From: Budorcas taxicolor
Lineage: Eukaryota; Chordata; Mammalia; Artiodactyla; Bovidae
Reading direction: 5' to 3'
Length of the DNA stretch: 64,000 nucleotides
Assembly: GCF_023091745.1 (NCBI RefSeq)
Contig: NC_068910.1
Span: 133,875,170-133,939,169 of the forward strand
The notes under the pieces were generated by a model, which saw only the letters and a list, made by a program, of their open reading frames with translations, was not told the DNA's origin and made no database searches. The translations under genes and the position numbers were made by a program. Position 1 is the first letter of the stretch, and every line of letters starts with the position of its first letter. Of the stretch, positions 20,461-33,150 are shown piece by piece.

Positions 20461-21139
20461 GATAATTAAGAAAGTAGCCTGAAGTCACATAATTACTGCT
20501 GCATCTCAAATCCTGTTTCGTAAACAGGAAGAGCCCATTGCTCTACCTTTTCCTTGGCTCAAGACTTCAAGAGAGTACTATACACAGAGTCCTACTGCCA
20601 ATGTCTGCTAATGAAACTCGACTACAACCGTGTCAGTATCTGCCATGGCTTTCTACTCTACTCCAGTTCCCTACTGAGGACCCAAGAAAGTGTGACCAGG
20701 AAGAGATGGAGATCTGCTAGGCACCTGCCTTCCTGACTCTTCCGTGGCAAAACATGAGCAACAAGAAAGTCAGGCAGTCCTGAAAGCATGAATCCACAGT
20801 CATCCTTTCTTAGGCCCTTTTGAACCCACACCAGCCAGCAACACTCTAGGACTACAGAGACAAATCCAGAGACCTTCTCAGGAGGGGAAATGCTTCTTGC
20901 TCATTGCTGATATTTCCTTTCATGTGGAGCAGCTCAATAAGTGCCATGCTCCTGGCCTCTCAGAGCCTTTATTCACTCTGCCCCAAGTGAGGTGTACTGA
21001 CTTATCTCAGAAGAATAAACTGGGAATACTAACCTCTGATCCTGCTGGAATACTAACCTCTGATCCTTCTGGGATAGCACCTGAGTACTCAGGACTGTTG
21101 GAACTGGGAGGGTCAGGATTCAGTATTAGCCTTAAATCA
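20461..21139. other. Unique intergenic sequence
   Basis: No repeat family or gene recognised. A short direct repeat (ggaatactaacctctgatcc twice, near 21030-21065) is the only feature. Confidence 0.5.
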
Positions 21140-21430
21140 GGGACTTACCTGGTGGTCCAGTGGTTAAGAATCTGCCTTGCAATGCAGGGGACAAGGTTTG
21201 GTCTCTGATCAGGGAACTGAGATCCCACATGCTATGGGGTAACTAAGCCCATGGGCCAGAACTACTGAGTTCACATGCCTCAACTAGAGAGCCCACGCGC
21301 TGCAAACTACAGAGGCATGCGCTCTGGAGCCTGCAGGCCACAGCTAGAGAGAAGCCCGAGCACTGCAGGGAAGAGGCCACCCGATGCAGCCAAGGCTCAG
21401 CACAGTCATAGATATATAAATATTTTAAAC
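21140..21430 (+). mobile_element. CHR-2-type SINE
   Basis: Starts gggacttacctggtggtcca, carries gttaagaatctgccttgcaa, and continues through the long CHR-2 tail to an AT-rich end. Confidence 0.85.
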
Positions 21431-23329
21431 AAGGAGGCCCCCAAATCACAATCTCCAAAATAAGCTCCTACTGCAAGTGAGATTTGTCTCTGTTTGCCAT
21501 ATTCTGTCTCATTTCTCACATGATTTAAAACCTGGGCAAGGAAAAGGGGTGATATTAGCACCATACCAGCTATATTTTTTGTATTTACCTATAAGTCGAA
21601 AACACAGACTCTACTTTCCCATAAAAACAATGTGATATGTAGGTGATGTCACAGAATCAGCTAAAAAGAGCTAAGTTTACCTGTAATTACTTGGTTACCT
21701 CAGAACTATACTTCAGCAGAGGTCTTATCAATGGTCTGTTGTCTATAGAGATGGACAGGACACGTTCATTAATTTAAAATTATATCTGAATGTTCAGACA
21801 TAGGGCAAATAGGAGAGTGCTGAGTCAAAGACATTTAGGATTTGAATCTGATTCGTCAAGAGCCCCTCTTCAGCTACTTTGATTCCACAGCATAACACTC
21901 CAAGGCTTTGGGGAATCATTAGAAACCAAAAATCTCTATCAAGATTAAATAACTGGCCCACAGAATTTTTTGCCTACAGGATCAAATGTTGCAAGAAATT
22001 TTAACTGCCCTTAACTACTTCTCACTAATTCTAGTCCCTTGATACACAGTCTTCTCAGGTTCACTAATACTATTAATATCCTATTTGGATAATAAATCAA
22101 GTTGATCGGTTATTTTCCTATTTTAGTAAACCATCCCCAGAGTAATGCCTTGTGGAAAAGCAATATTCCCAACTCAAGTGTTTAACTGGTGACATTTTGA
22201 AAAAAACCATTGCCAATCCTGGCATTCTTATCTACTGAAATTAACTTTTCACCTAATGGATACTTTACAGGAATAAAGTCAGGTGATTGATATCAGATGT
22301 CTGGGGCAGTTCTGCGTATCTATCAGACACATCACTGAAGCAGTGGACAAGATGGCAATGGTTCCTACGCGCCTGGAGTTTATAGAGGCAAAGGGCTGGG
22401 CAGCAAATAATTAATTTCAGAGAGAGATAAATGCTATGAAGAAAATAAAACATAACAGGATAGTGACTGGTGGGTTAGAAGGTACTTCTTTATATAGGAC
22501 AGTAAGCAGAATCTTCTCATGGGAGTTGATATCTGAACTCAGACTTGATATTAAGAAAGAGGCTGCCATTCAAACATAGGAGAAGAACTTTGAAGGCAGA
22601 AGGAGCAATGAGAACAAGTTTGGTGTTTGAGGAGCACTGTCGTTTAGCAGGAGATTGGAAGGTGGTGATGTCAGAGAGGCAGACTGTGGCCTGATTCTGC
22701 AGGGAGTACAGATCTTATTCTAAGTGCAAAACAGGAAGCCGTAGAGATGGCTTTTTTTTTTTTCTTTAATGGGTGAATGACAGGGGGGTTCTCTGTGGTC
22801 TCCTCTAAGACAGCCACCTGACTATCCATCTGCAGTTCATTTCCTCCACGTTCTCACCATGTATGAAATGACTTTGTCTCTGTTGGTTCCAGTGTCTGTT
22901 GCCCACAAGAGCCTCCCTGCCTCATTCACTCCTCCATCTCCAGCAGCCAGAACACAGGCACACAGCAGGTGCTCAGCAAATATTAATGGATTAAAGGAAA
23001 GAATGGACAAATGTTATCCAGTTTGTTGAAGCTGCAGGGAGCACAGAATGCAAGTAAATAAGATTCTGTTCTGGGTCTTCAGACTCACCATAATTTATTT
23101 TCCAAAAGTTGGCTGACATAATCAAATTATTCAGAAAGGGAAAATAAAATAGTTAAGGAATGTGGGAAAAATACTCAACTTTACACTCATTTTAAAGACA
23201 TGCTGCTAACCAGAACAGAAATGAAATGACATCATGCTTCTGTTTAAAATATTTACATTGATAATAATCATTTCTGGTGAGGGTATAGGTAATTTAACAC
23301 GCTGGTCAGTTCTACATCCCCCCTCCCCC
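21431..23329. other. Unique intergenic sequence
   Basis: Mostly unclassified, with a T run at 22751 and an old L2/MIR-like end near 22905-23005 (caggtgctcagcaaatatta, then atgg). No gene is supported. Confidence 0.5.
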
Positions 23330-23351
23330 AAAGGCAATTCAGCAGCCAATA

Positions 23352-24980
23352 CTCAGTTCAGTTCAGTCACTCAGTCGTGTCCAACTCTTTGAGAACCCAT
23401 GGACTGCAGCACGCCAGGCTTCCCTGTCCATCACCAACTCCCAGAGTTTACTCAAACTCATGTCCATCGAGTCAGTGATGCCATTCAACCATCTCATCTT
23501 CTGTCATCCCCTTCTCTTCCCACCTTCAATCTTTCCCAGCATCAGGGTCTTTTTCAGTGAGTCAGTTCTTCGCATCAGGTAGCCAAAGTATTGGAGTTTC
23601 AGCTTTAGCATCAGTCCTTCCAATGAATATTCAGGACTGATCTCCTTAAGGATGGACTGGTTGGATCTCCTTGCAGTCCAAGGGACTCTCAAGAGTCTTC
23701 TTCAACACCACAGTTCAAAAGCATCAATTCGTTAGCACTCAGCTTTCTTTATGGTCCAACTCTCACATCCATACATGACTGCTGGAAAAACCATAGCTTT
23801 GACTAGATGGACCTTTGTTGGCAAAGTGATGTCTCTGCTTTTTAATATGCTGTCAGTATGGTTTGTCATAGCTTTCCTTCCAAGGAGCAAGCATCTTTTA
23901 ATATCATGGCTGCAGTCACCATCTGCAGTGATTTTGGAGCCCAAGAAAATAAAGTCTGTCACTGTTTCCACTGTTTCCCCATCTATTTGCCATGAAGAGA
24001 TGAGACTAGACGCCATGATCTTAGTTTTCTGAATGTTGAGTTTTAAGCCGACTGTTTCATCAAGAGGCTCTTTAGTTCCTCTTCACTTTCTGCCATAAGG
24101 GTGGTGTCATCTGCATATCTCAGGTTATTGGTATTTCTTCTGGCAATCTTGATTCCAGCTTGTGCTTCATCCAGTCCAGCATTTCTCATGATGTACTCTG
24201 CATAGAAGTTAAATAAGCAGGGTGACAATATACAGCCTTGTCGTACTCCTTTCTCTATTTGGAGCCAGTCTGTTGTTTCATGACCAATTCTAACTGTTGT
24301 TTCCTGACCTGCATACAGACTTCTCAAAAGGCAGGTCAGGTCATCTGGTATTCCTATCTCTTTAAGAATTTTCCATAGTTTATTGTGATCCACACAGTCA
24401 AAAGTTTTGGAGTAGTCAATAAAGCAGAAGTAGATATTTTTCTGGAAATCTCTTAGTTTTTTGATGATCCAACAGATGTTGGTAATTTGATCTCTGGTTC
24501 CTCTACCTTTTCTAAATCCAGCTTGAACATCTGGGAGTTCACAGTTCATGTACTGTTGAAGCCTGGCTTGGAGAATTTTGAGCATTACTTTACTAACGTG
24601 TGAGATAAGTGCAATTGTGAGGTAGTTTGAGCATTCTTTGGCATTGCCTTTCTTTGGGATTGGAATGAAAACTGACCTTTTTTAGTCCTGTGGCCACTGC
24701 TGAGTTTTCCAAATTTGTTAGCATATTGAGTGCAGCACTTTCACAGCATCATCTTTTAGGATTTGAAATAGCTCAACTGGAATTCCATCACCTCCACTAG
24801 CTTTGTTCATAGTGATGCTTCCTAAGGCCTACTTGACTTCACATTCCAGGATGTCTGGCTCCAGGTGAGTGATCATACCATCATGATTATCTGGGTCATG
24901 AAGATCTTTTTTGTATAGTTCTTCTGTGTATTCTTGCCACCTCTTCTTAATATCTTCTGCTTCTGTTAGGTCCATACCCA
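23352..24980 (-). mobile_element. BovB LINE, 5'-truncated, 1.6 kb
   Basis: A reverse BovB copy holding the second half of the reverse transcriptase (RYADDTTLM present, 24043-24585) and the C-terminal region, broken by stops and shifts. A 21-base target duplication (19 of 21 matching) is at 23331-23351 and 24981-25001. It is a dead copy. Confidence 0.94.
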
Positions 24981-25172
24981 AAAGCAATTCAGCAGCAAAT
25001 ATTAAAAGCCTTCAAAATATCCTTACCTTTTGACTGAGAAATCCACTTCTAGGCATGTATCCTAAGGAAATATTTTCAACTGAAGGGAAATGTGTGCAAA
25101 TACATTTGTTGCACTATTATGTTTATTATGAAAAATTAAAAGGAACATTTTATAGTCAAGACCAGAGGAATA

Positions 25173-25425
25173 GGGACTTCCCCAGTGGTCCAATGGTTAA
25201 GAATCTGCTTTGCAACACAGGGGATGCCAGTTCAATCCCTGGTCACGGAACTAAGATCCCATATGTTTTGGAGCAACTAAAGCCCACTCCCCACAACTAC
25301 TGAGTTTGCCTGCTCCAGAGCCTGTGAGCTGTAACTAGACAGTCCATGTGCCCCCAGTGAAAGATCCACAGGATGCAACAAAGATCCTGAGTGCTGCAAC
25401 TAAGACCCATTCCAGTCAAATAAAT
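25173..25425 (+). mobile_element. CHR-2-type SINE
   Basis: gggacttccccagtggtcca through to cagtcaaataaatcaaag. Diverged tRNA-Glu SINE. Confidence 0.85.
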
Positions 25426-25544
25426 CAAAGAAAAGAGCAATAACTGCGGTGACTATCCTTGATGGAGTGAATGATACATGGCATTAACAGACGCCTTGAT
25501 ACAGCAGTAAAGGAGAGCATTTCTTCTACTGTGACAGTGTGTGG

Positions 25545-26305
25545 AAAAAAAGCAGGGTTCTCCTTCCTACACTGTTGGTGGGAATGTAAATTGGTCTAGT
25601 CATTATGGAGAACAATATGGAGGTTCCTTAAAAAACAAAAATAGAATTGCCATATAACCCAACTAATCCAACTGGTGGGGATATGTCTGGAGAAAACACT
25701 AACTCCAAAAGATCCATGTACTTCCAATGTTCATAGCAGCACTATTTATAGTAATTAAAACATGGAAGCAGCCTAGATGTCCATCAACAGATGAATGGAT
25801 AAAGAAGATGTGGTATACACAGACAATGGAATATTACTCAGCCATAAAGTGAAATAATGTAATTTGCAGCGACATGGATGAACCTAGATATTATTGTGCT
25901 GAGTGAAATAAGTCAGACAGAGAAAGACAAATATGATATCACATACATGTGGAATCTAAATTCTAAAATGTGGAATCTAAAATGAACTTACTTATTTACA
26001 AAATAGAAACAGACTCACAGACAGAGAGAACAAACTTATGGTTACCAAAGGAGAAAGGGGTGGAGAAGGGATACATTAGGAGCTTGGGATTAATAAACTA
26101 CTGTATATACATTAGATAAACAAAAAGGTTTTGCTGTACAGCACTGGGAAATATATTCAATATCCTATATTAAACCATAATAGAAAAGAATATGGAAAAT
26201 ATATAAATACACATAAAACTGAATAACTTTGCAATACACCAGAAGAAGTTAACACAACATTGTAAATCAACTATATTTCATGTACTTCAATAAATTTTTC
26301 ACATG
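25545..26305 (+). mobile_element. L1 3' end
   Basis: Late ORF2 and 3' UTR of L1: ctacactgttggtgggaatg, ccatcaacagatgaatggat and ttgtaaatcaactatatttc. 5'-truncated, no open frame. Confidence 0.88.
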
Positions 26306-28358
26306 GAACAGTTAATGTGCTTTGAATTGTTGGGAGGCAGTATTATGGTTGAGCTCTCTCGGGATTTTCTATTTTCACACACAGTTGATGTCAAGGGCTC
26401 AGAGGAAGGTTCCACTGCTGACACATGGGCATTCTATCACTGGAGCTAAGTTTCAAACACCTTGGCCTTCAAAAGAGGGAGGCGTTAACTTTAGGAGGTT
26501 GGCTTGTATAATTCCACAATCACTTACCTACTCACCTCACTGAGTTTAGTCAGTTCTCAAAAAAATTTTTTTTGCATCATGGAGAGAGTCAAATTTTGTG
26601 AACTCTTTAATTCCATTTGATTATCAGTCTTCAGGAAATTCAGCTCTGGGAGAAGTCACAGAGAGGGGCTTTCCCAAGGAAGGATTCTCACCTACTTCCT
26701 CCTCTGCTCTTTGATTGTGGGGAGGTTTTATGAAGGCCAGAAATCTCCCCTCTGGTCACACATTGTAATTCAGTTCTCCTTCTAGAGGAAGTGAGTGGTT
26801 CTAGAGAGACTACAGCACTGCTCTGTGGATGCTATAGCTGGACCCGGGCTTGTTGCACTTTGAGAGGAAAATGGTCACAATGAATGGAGTAGGTTTGCAC
26901 CTGCTGGCCTTTTCCAGCTAGTTCTTCCTAAAGTGATAGGTGATGCAGTGAGGCCTGTGCTTCTTGGAGTCTGTGATCTGGACCTGCAGCACCAGCATGG
27001 CTTGGACCTTTTTTAAAAATGCACATTTCGAGTGCTAGCCCAGACTTAATGAATCAGCGATCTGTGTTTTAACAAGACTCCAGGAAACACTGATGCATGC
27101 TCGGGTGTGACAGCCACCGTGCCCATGGTAAACAGATGATTTTAAGTCGTCTGTGGACACAGTACTGGAGAACATTGGTTTACTTAGTGGGGGAGGTAAC
27201 TGCATTTTCAAATTTATTTCAGTCATTCGGATTGTGAAATCTCATCTGTTGCTAGCATATCTCTTTCTTGCATTGTTTCCCATTACAAGGAAGAGAATTG
27301 CTCAAAGAGCCTTTGACAATCATAGATACCCACCCAGAATCCAATCACACTTTATTTTAATTGCATTTATTTTATGGTGACTTTCTATTCATGGAAAATG
27401 AAACTAGTTTTTTATTTTTATTTTTTGAGGTAATGTAAAGGATATTTACTTTGCATCTCCGCAAAGAATCAGACACGACTGAGCGACTGAACTGAACTGA
27501 ACTGAAAGTATATTTTAAAACTAAATTTATTTAGGTCTTGAAAGAAATAAGTCAATTTCAAGAAGACAGATTATGGAAGACAACAGCAGAGATGATATAT
27601 GGTTTGTCAAGAACCCACACAACGCTAGGACGCATCACTGCATGCATGTTGAGGAAAATGGTCTTTAAAAGTAGGGTAGTGGCGGAAGCAAACAGGTAAA
27701 TGAACTGAAAAAGAAACATGAAATATCAATAACATGACAAAAGTCACATGAAAGTAGCAAAAGAGGACTGAACCAAGCCTGCATTGGAGCTGAACTCTGA
27801 GTTACTTTCTGATAACTCAGTTATTTTCAGATAAGCACCTGTTCCAGGGAAGTTGCCCCCCCAGCCAACTGTCAGTTCTAGGGAGGATGTAATGACATTT
27901 AACCTGACATTCAAGGCTCAAACTCGACCTTCAACTTTCCCAGTGATCTTTCACCAGACATTCATTTTGGTTGCTGTTTTTCTTCGTCACCTATAAAATG
28001 TCCCTTTCAAGAAGGAATCTTTGATCTGGCTTTCTCGGAAACAGTTTTCTTTATGACAAATTTTAAATAAAACTTGCGAAGGCATTCATAAACAATCTCC
28101 TGAGAGGCTGCATAGCTTCAGGAATCAGTGAGATACTCTGTGGGCCTATTTTACTGAAAAGATGAAGAGAATGACGATGCTTCCCAAGGACAATATGTGT
28201 GAGAAACAGGTTTCACACACAGTCTTTGGGGGAAGGGAAATTTGGCAATATGCATTGCAGACCTTTAACAACAGACCTATCGTTCCACCCAGCAATGTTC
28301 CATTCCATTCTAAGAATTTATCCTAAGAAGCAGTGAGACTTGTGCTCAAAAATAATAA
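26306..28358. other. Unique intergenic sequence with a BovB stub
   Basis: Unclassified sequence. The only repeat seen is a 46-base BovB 3' end at 27461-27506. No gene is supported. Confidence 0.5.
27461..27506 (+). mobile_element. BovB 3' terminus, 46-base stub
   Basis: gcaaagaatcagacacgact followed by gagcgactgaactgaactga is the extreme 3' end of BovB with its short GAACT tail repeats. This is either an extremely truncated insertion or the end of a SINE. Confidence 0.7.
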
Positions 28359-28560
28359 TGGGACTTCCCTGGTTAAGAATCCACCTGCCAATGAGGGAGA
28401 CATGGGTTCAATCCTTGGTCCAGGAAGATCCCGTGTGCCGAAGAGCAACCAGTCCCATGCACCACAACTGCTGAAGCCTGAATGTTCTAGAGCCCATGAG
28501 TGCAACAACTGAGTCCATGTGCTGCAGCTGCTGAAGCCTGCTCACCTACAGCCTGTGCTT
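28359..28560 (+). mobile_element. CHR-2-type SINE
   Basis: gggacttccctggttaagaa with a small internal deletion at the A box, then the CHR-2 body. Confidence 0.8.
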
Positions 28561-29338
28561 ACAGATTTTCAACTATGTAAATGTCCAAAACCTAGAGCCT
28601 GGTCAAGACAAATTTGGGGAGTTTGTGAGAAGAATACTACATAGTCACTAGGACAAAGGAAATTTTCAATAATACTATATTTACTAAGCATAAATAAACT
28701 ACAAAACAATATATACAGTGAGGTACTATGCTTGGGTTCAATGAGCCAGTGTCAACTTCAGCTTTTTTCCTCATTTACCAAATACTTTAGAGAATCTACA
28801 AATGTCAGATGTTATTTCCGACTCTAGAGGACAGAGCAAATGAGTTGAAATTTACATTTCTGCGGTAACTGTGAAAGTGCTATAAAGGACACACTTGGGG
28901 GGTGGTGGGAGCACGTAAAGAGGAAACCTTACCCTGAACACTTTCTGCAAAGTGCACCCAGTAAGCACAACACCCCGCAGAGGCCAGTGCATGCAGGCGT
29001 GCAATAAACAGCCACCAACTGGCAGACTTCCTCTGGGGGCAAATCTCTCCACCCTGGGCAGCAGTAACCATACAAGGCAGGACCAGAAACCAGCCTCATC
29101 TGTGATGTCCTGCTGTGATGCAGGGTCTGCCTCTTTGGGGAGACTCCTCTTTCCTATATGGTAACTAATTCCCAGCAGCCCTGATCCTTCTCCCCGGAAG
29201 GCTCCTTGGTGTCTCTGGAAATTGCAGAGATGGGGAGCAGCTGGTAGGAGGTGGGGCTGGGCAGCAATGTCCATAGAACTTCTCTCTGGAAGCGAGCTTG
29301 TCCTGGCTCCTCCTGCGTCAAGATGCTTTGTGATCACC
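28561..29338. other. Unique intergenic sequence
   Basis: A GC-richer stretch at 28850-29340 gives a 161-codon minus-strand frame with no recognisable domain or signal. I do not call it a gene. Confidence 0.45.
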
Positions 29339-29350
29339 TGCCCTGTAACT

Positions 29351-29573
29351 TGGGCTTCTCAGGTGGCACTAGTGGTAAAGAACCTGCCTGCCAGTGTAGG
29401 AGACATAAGAGACTTGGGTTCGATCCCTGGGTCGGGAAGATCCCCTGGAGGAGGAGGGCATGGCAACCACTCCAATATTCTCACCTGGAGAATCCCATGG
29501 ACAGAGGAGCCTGGCAGGCTACAGTCCATAGGGTCACAAAGAGTTGGACATGACCAAAGTAACTGAGCATATA
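29351..29573 (+). mobile_element. Bov-tA SINE
   Basis: gggcttctcaggtggcacta to the end of the Bov-A body. The perfect 12-base target duplication TGCCCTGTAACT is at 29339-29350 and 29574-29585. Confidence 0.93.
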
Positions 29574-29874
29574 TGCCCTGTAACTCTTTTGCCATCCCTT
29601 GAAAAATATTTCCTCATTTTTCAATAATGCCCTCTCTGAGGGTGGCATGAATGTGTGAGTCTGTGAATTGAAAACTAATTACCAGTTGAGCACAATGTCT
29701 GGGAATCTTTTCTCCTCTGAGAAAAACTTAAGTTTTAGAGGGAATATCCTGATGCTCTTGCAGGGCTGGGCCCTCAGGGTGTTGTCCCCTCATGAACCCA
29801 GCGTGGAGTGGTGAGAAGGGTAGTTTTCCCCAATACGTCATCCCAGAGAATTGAAAGTGAGCCAGATATCACTT

Positions 29875-30680
29875 TATCATCACTAAGACGGTTATAATAA
29901 AGAAGACAGATAATTGCAAGTGTTGGTGAGGATATAGGGGTACTGGAACCCTCATATACTGCTGGCAGGGATGTAAAATGGTACAGCCACTTTGGACAAA
30001 AGTCTGGTCCCCTTTCACACAGAGTTCCCATTTCATGCAACAATTTTACTTCCAGATACATTCCTAAGATAAGTGAAAAAAATGTCCACATAGAAATTTG
30101 TATATGACAGTTCATCCATTATTCACAATAGCTGAAAGATAGAAACAACCTAATTCCATCATCTGATGAATGGCTTAACAGAATGTGGTATATTCATAAA
30201 TGGAACATTATTCCTTTATAAAAAGGAATAAATATGTTTAAGACTTGAAAATAATATGCTAACTGAAGCAAACCAGTCACAAAAGATCTCATCTCATATG
30301 AAAGTGAAAGTGTTATCGTTCAGTCATGTCTGACTCTTTGCAAATCCATGGACTATTGCCTGCCAAACTCCTCTGTCCTTGGGATTTTCCAGGCAAGAAT
30401 ACTGGAGTGGGTAGCCATCCCTTTCTCCAGGGAATCTTCCCAACCCTGAGATCGAACCCAGGTCTCCTGCACTGCAGGCAGATTCTTTACCATCTGAGCC
30501 ACCAGAGAAGCCCAGTATAATTCCATTTATATTAAATGTTCAAAATAGGCAAAAAGGATTAAGGGATGATGATTAAGTATGGGTTTCTTTCTGGGATGAT
30601 GGAAATGTTCTAAAATTGGTTGTGAAGATGCACTGAATTTAAATCAGTGAATTATCTGGTATGTGAATTATATCTAAATA
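29875..30680 (+). mobile_element. L1 3' end with nested Bov-tA
   Basis: L1 landmarks: gtgttggtgaggatataggg, tgctggcagggatgtaaa and ctgatgaatggcttaacaga. The copy is split by a Bov-tA SINE (30301-30513) and ends in an L1 tail (tatatctaaataaa). Confidence 0.8.
30301..30513 (-). mobile_element. Bov-tA SINE nested in L1
   Basis: A reverse Bov-tA copy, gaaagtgttatcgttcagtc to gagccaccagagaagccc. No clean target duplication found. Confidence 0.88.
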
Positions 30681-30688
30681 AAGCTGCT

Positions 30689-31262
30689 CAGTTCAGTCGC
30701 TCAGTCGTGTCTGACTCTTTGCAACCCCATGAATAGCAGCACGCCAGGCCTCCCTGTCCATCACCAAACTCCTGGAGTTCACTCAGACTCACGTCCATTG
30801 AGTCAGTGATGCCATCCAGCCATCTCATCCTCTGTCGTCGCTTTCTCCTCCTGCCCCCAATCCCTCCCAGCATCAGGGTCTTTTCCAATGAGTCAACTCT
30901 TCACATGAGGTGGCCAAAGTACTGGAGTTTCAGCTTTAGCATCATTCCTTCCAAAGAAATCCCAGGGCTGATCTCCTTCAAAATGGACTGGTTGGATCTC
31001 CTTGCAGTCCAAGGGACTCTCAAGAGTCCTCTCCTACACCACAGTTCAAAAGCATCAATTCTTCGGTGCTCAGCCTTCTTCACAGTCCAACTCTCACATC
31101 CATACATGACCACAGGAAAAACCATAGCCTTGACTAGATGGACCTTAGTCGGCAAAGTAATGTCTCTGCTTTTGAATATGCTGTCTAGGTTGGTCATAAC
31201 TTTCCTTCCAAGGAGTAAGCGTCTTTTAATTTCATGGCTGCAGTCACCAACTGCAGTGATTT
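30689..31262 (-). mobile_element. BovB LINE, 3' 570 bases
   Basis: A reverse BovB 3' end. The perfect 10-base target duplication TAAAGCTGCT is at 30679-30688 and 31263-31272. The 194-codon plus-strand frame here is antisense and not a gene. Confidence 0.93.
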
Positions 31263-31272
31263 TAAAGCTGCT

Positions 31273-32147
31273 ACCAAAACATAAAAAAGCAAGGGATGGA
31301 CAAGGTGGAAATTCCTCCAGTAGTTTTAAAGAGGACTGTTTTTTAAAGGAAATTTTTAGTCACCAAAGACCTCCCTCTACCTACAGATAATCTTTTGTAA
31401 TGACCACAATTCTGTATAGTTCAGAAGAGCTATAGAAATATAGTTATTAAGAACAACTTAAACTTTAAAAGCACTTACCATGTGCCACTATTCTACACAA
31501 TTTACTTCACACTAATTTACTCAAAATCATAAAGAAGATTTACCATTATAATACATATATTATAGCTAGGACTCTGAAGCACAGTTAGGACTATGACTTG
31601 GATCTGGGTCTGCAAACTTTTTCAGTAATGGGCCAGATAGGAAGATCTTGCTTCTCATTTTAAATTTTGGCTACATGGGTCATATAGAAACTAGTTTGAC
31701 AACACTTGTAAATTACGCAACACTATTAAATTGTTGTTAAGATGACTTAACCATAGTATAAAATTTGCTGTTTTACCTTGTTATTGTAAGTTAAATTCAT
31801 TAAGAAGCATTACCAAGTCTTTACCAAAGTTACCTTCAAAAGTCATTCTTGTTTGATAGTTGTTGAAAGTGGTTCTTCTCACTCAGAAAGATTTTAATCT
31901 TAGCCTTGCGCTTAAAAATTTGCAACAAAATTTTTTACTACTGCTATCCATGAAACTGCTTTATGGCAGAGTAAGTCAGGATATTAGCTTCTGTGTTAGA
32001 CAAAAATTCACAGAACTGATGATGGTTAAGTCCATTTACAGTGTATGAAGTTCACTGTTACAGTACTGGCTTCATAGCACATGATATACTCAAATATTTT
32101 CCACAAAATATTTACTCATAAATAATATAATGAATAACCATAGCCTT
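31273..32147. other. AT-rich intergenic sequence with hAT relic
   Basis: Mostly unclassified. At about 31606-31700 tctgcaaactttttcagtaa followed by tgggccagat is a degraded copy of the same hAT-like family seen at 12902-13125. Confidence 0.5.
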
Positions 32148-33150
32148 TAATTTTTTAATTAATTTATTTTAATTGGAGGCTAATTACTTTACAATATTGT
32201 AGTGGTTTTTGCCATATATTCACATGAATCAGCCATAGGTGTACATGTGTTCCCCATCCTGAACCCCCTTCCCCCCTCCCTCCCCAACCCATCTCTCAGG
32301 GTCATCCCAGTGCACCAGCCCTGAGCACCTGTCTCATGAATCAAACCTGGACTGGCAGTCTATTTCACATATGATAATATACATGTTTCAATGCCATTCT
32401 GCCAAATCATCCCACCCTCGTCTTCTCCCACAGAGTCCAAAAGTCTATTCTTTACATCTGTGTCTCTTTTGCTGTCTTGCATATAGGGTCATTGTCACCA
32501 TCTTTCTTATCTATGTATTAATATGCTGTATTGGTGTTTTTCTTTCTGACTTACTTCACTCTGTATAATAGGCTCCAGTTTCATCCACCTCATTAGAACT
32601 GATTCAAATGTATTCTTGTTAATGGCTGAGTAATATTCCATTGCGTATATGTACCACAGCTTTCCTATCTATTTGTCTGCTGATGGACATCTAGGTTGCT
32701 TCCATGTTCTGGCTATTGTAAACAGTGCTGTGATGAACATTGGGGTACATGTGTCTCTTTCAATTCTGGTTTCCTCAGTATGTATGCCCAGGAGTGGGAT
32801 TGCTGGGTCGTATGGCAGTTCTATTTCCAGTTTTTTAAGGAATCTCCACACTGTCCTCCATCGTGGCTGTACTAGTTTGCATTACCACCAACAGTGTAGA
32901 GGGTTCCCTTTTCTCCACACCCTCTCCAGCATTTACTGCTTGTAGACTTTTGGATCGCAGCCATTCTGACCTGTGTGAGATGGTACCTCATTGTGGTTTT
33001 GATTTGCATTTCTCTGATAATGAGTGATGCTGAGCATCTTTTCATGTGTTTGTTAGCCATCTGTATGTCTTCTTTGGAGAAATGTTTGTTTAGTTCTTTG
33101 ACCCATTTTTTGATTGGGTCGTTTAGTTTTCTGGTATTGAGCTGCATGAG
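32148..33150 (-). mobile_element. L1 3' end (3' half of a BovB/L1 chimera)
   Basis: A reverse ruminant L1 with T-rich left end (its poly(A)), 3' UTR, and ORF2 C-terminal coding. Frames 32669-32851 and the C-terminal part of 32872-33786 match the L1 ORF2 end (WRFLKKLEIELPYDPAIPLL). At about 33150 it changes abruptly to BovB in the same orientation. Confidence 0.9.

Noticed and set aside
28852..29337. 161-codon minus-strand frame in a GC-richer stretch
   Set aside because: No known domain, signal peptide or splice context, and no sign of a transcript; most likely chance.
30806..31390. 194-codon plus-strand frame, also similar ones at 42236-42745 and 44966-45250
   Set aside because: These are antisense to the BovB C-terminal coding region, so they recur wherever that segment occurs.
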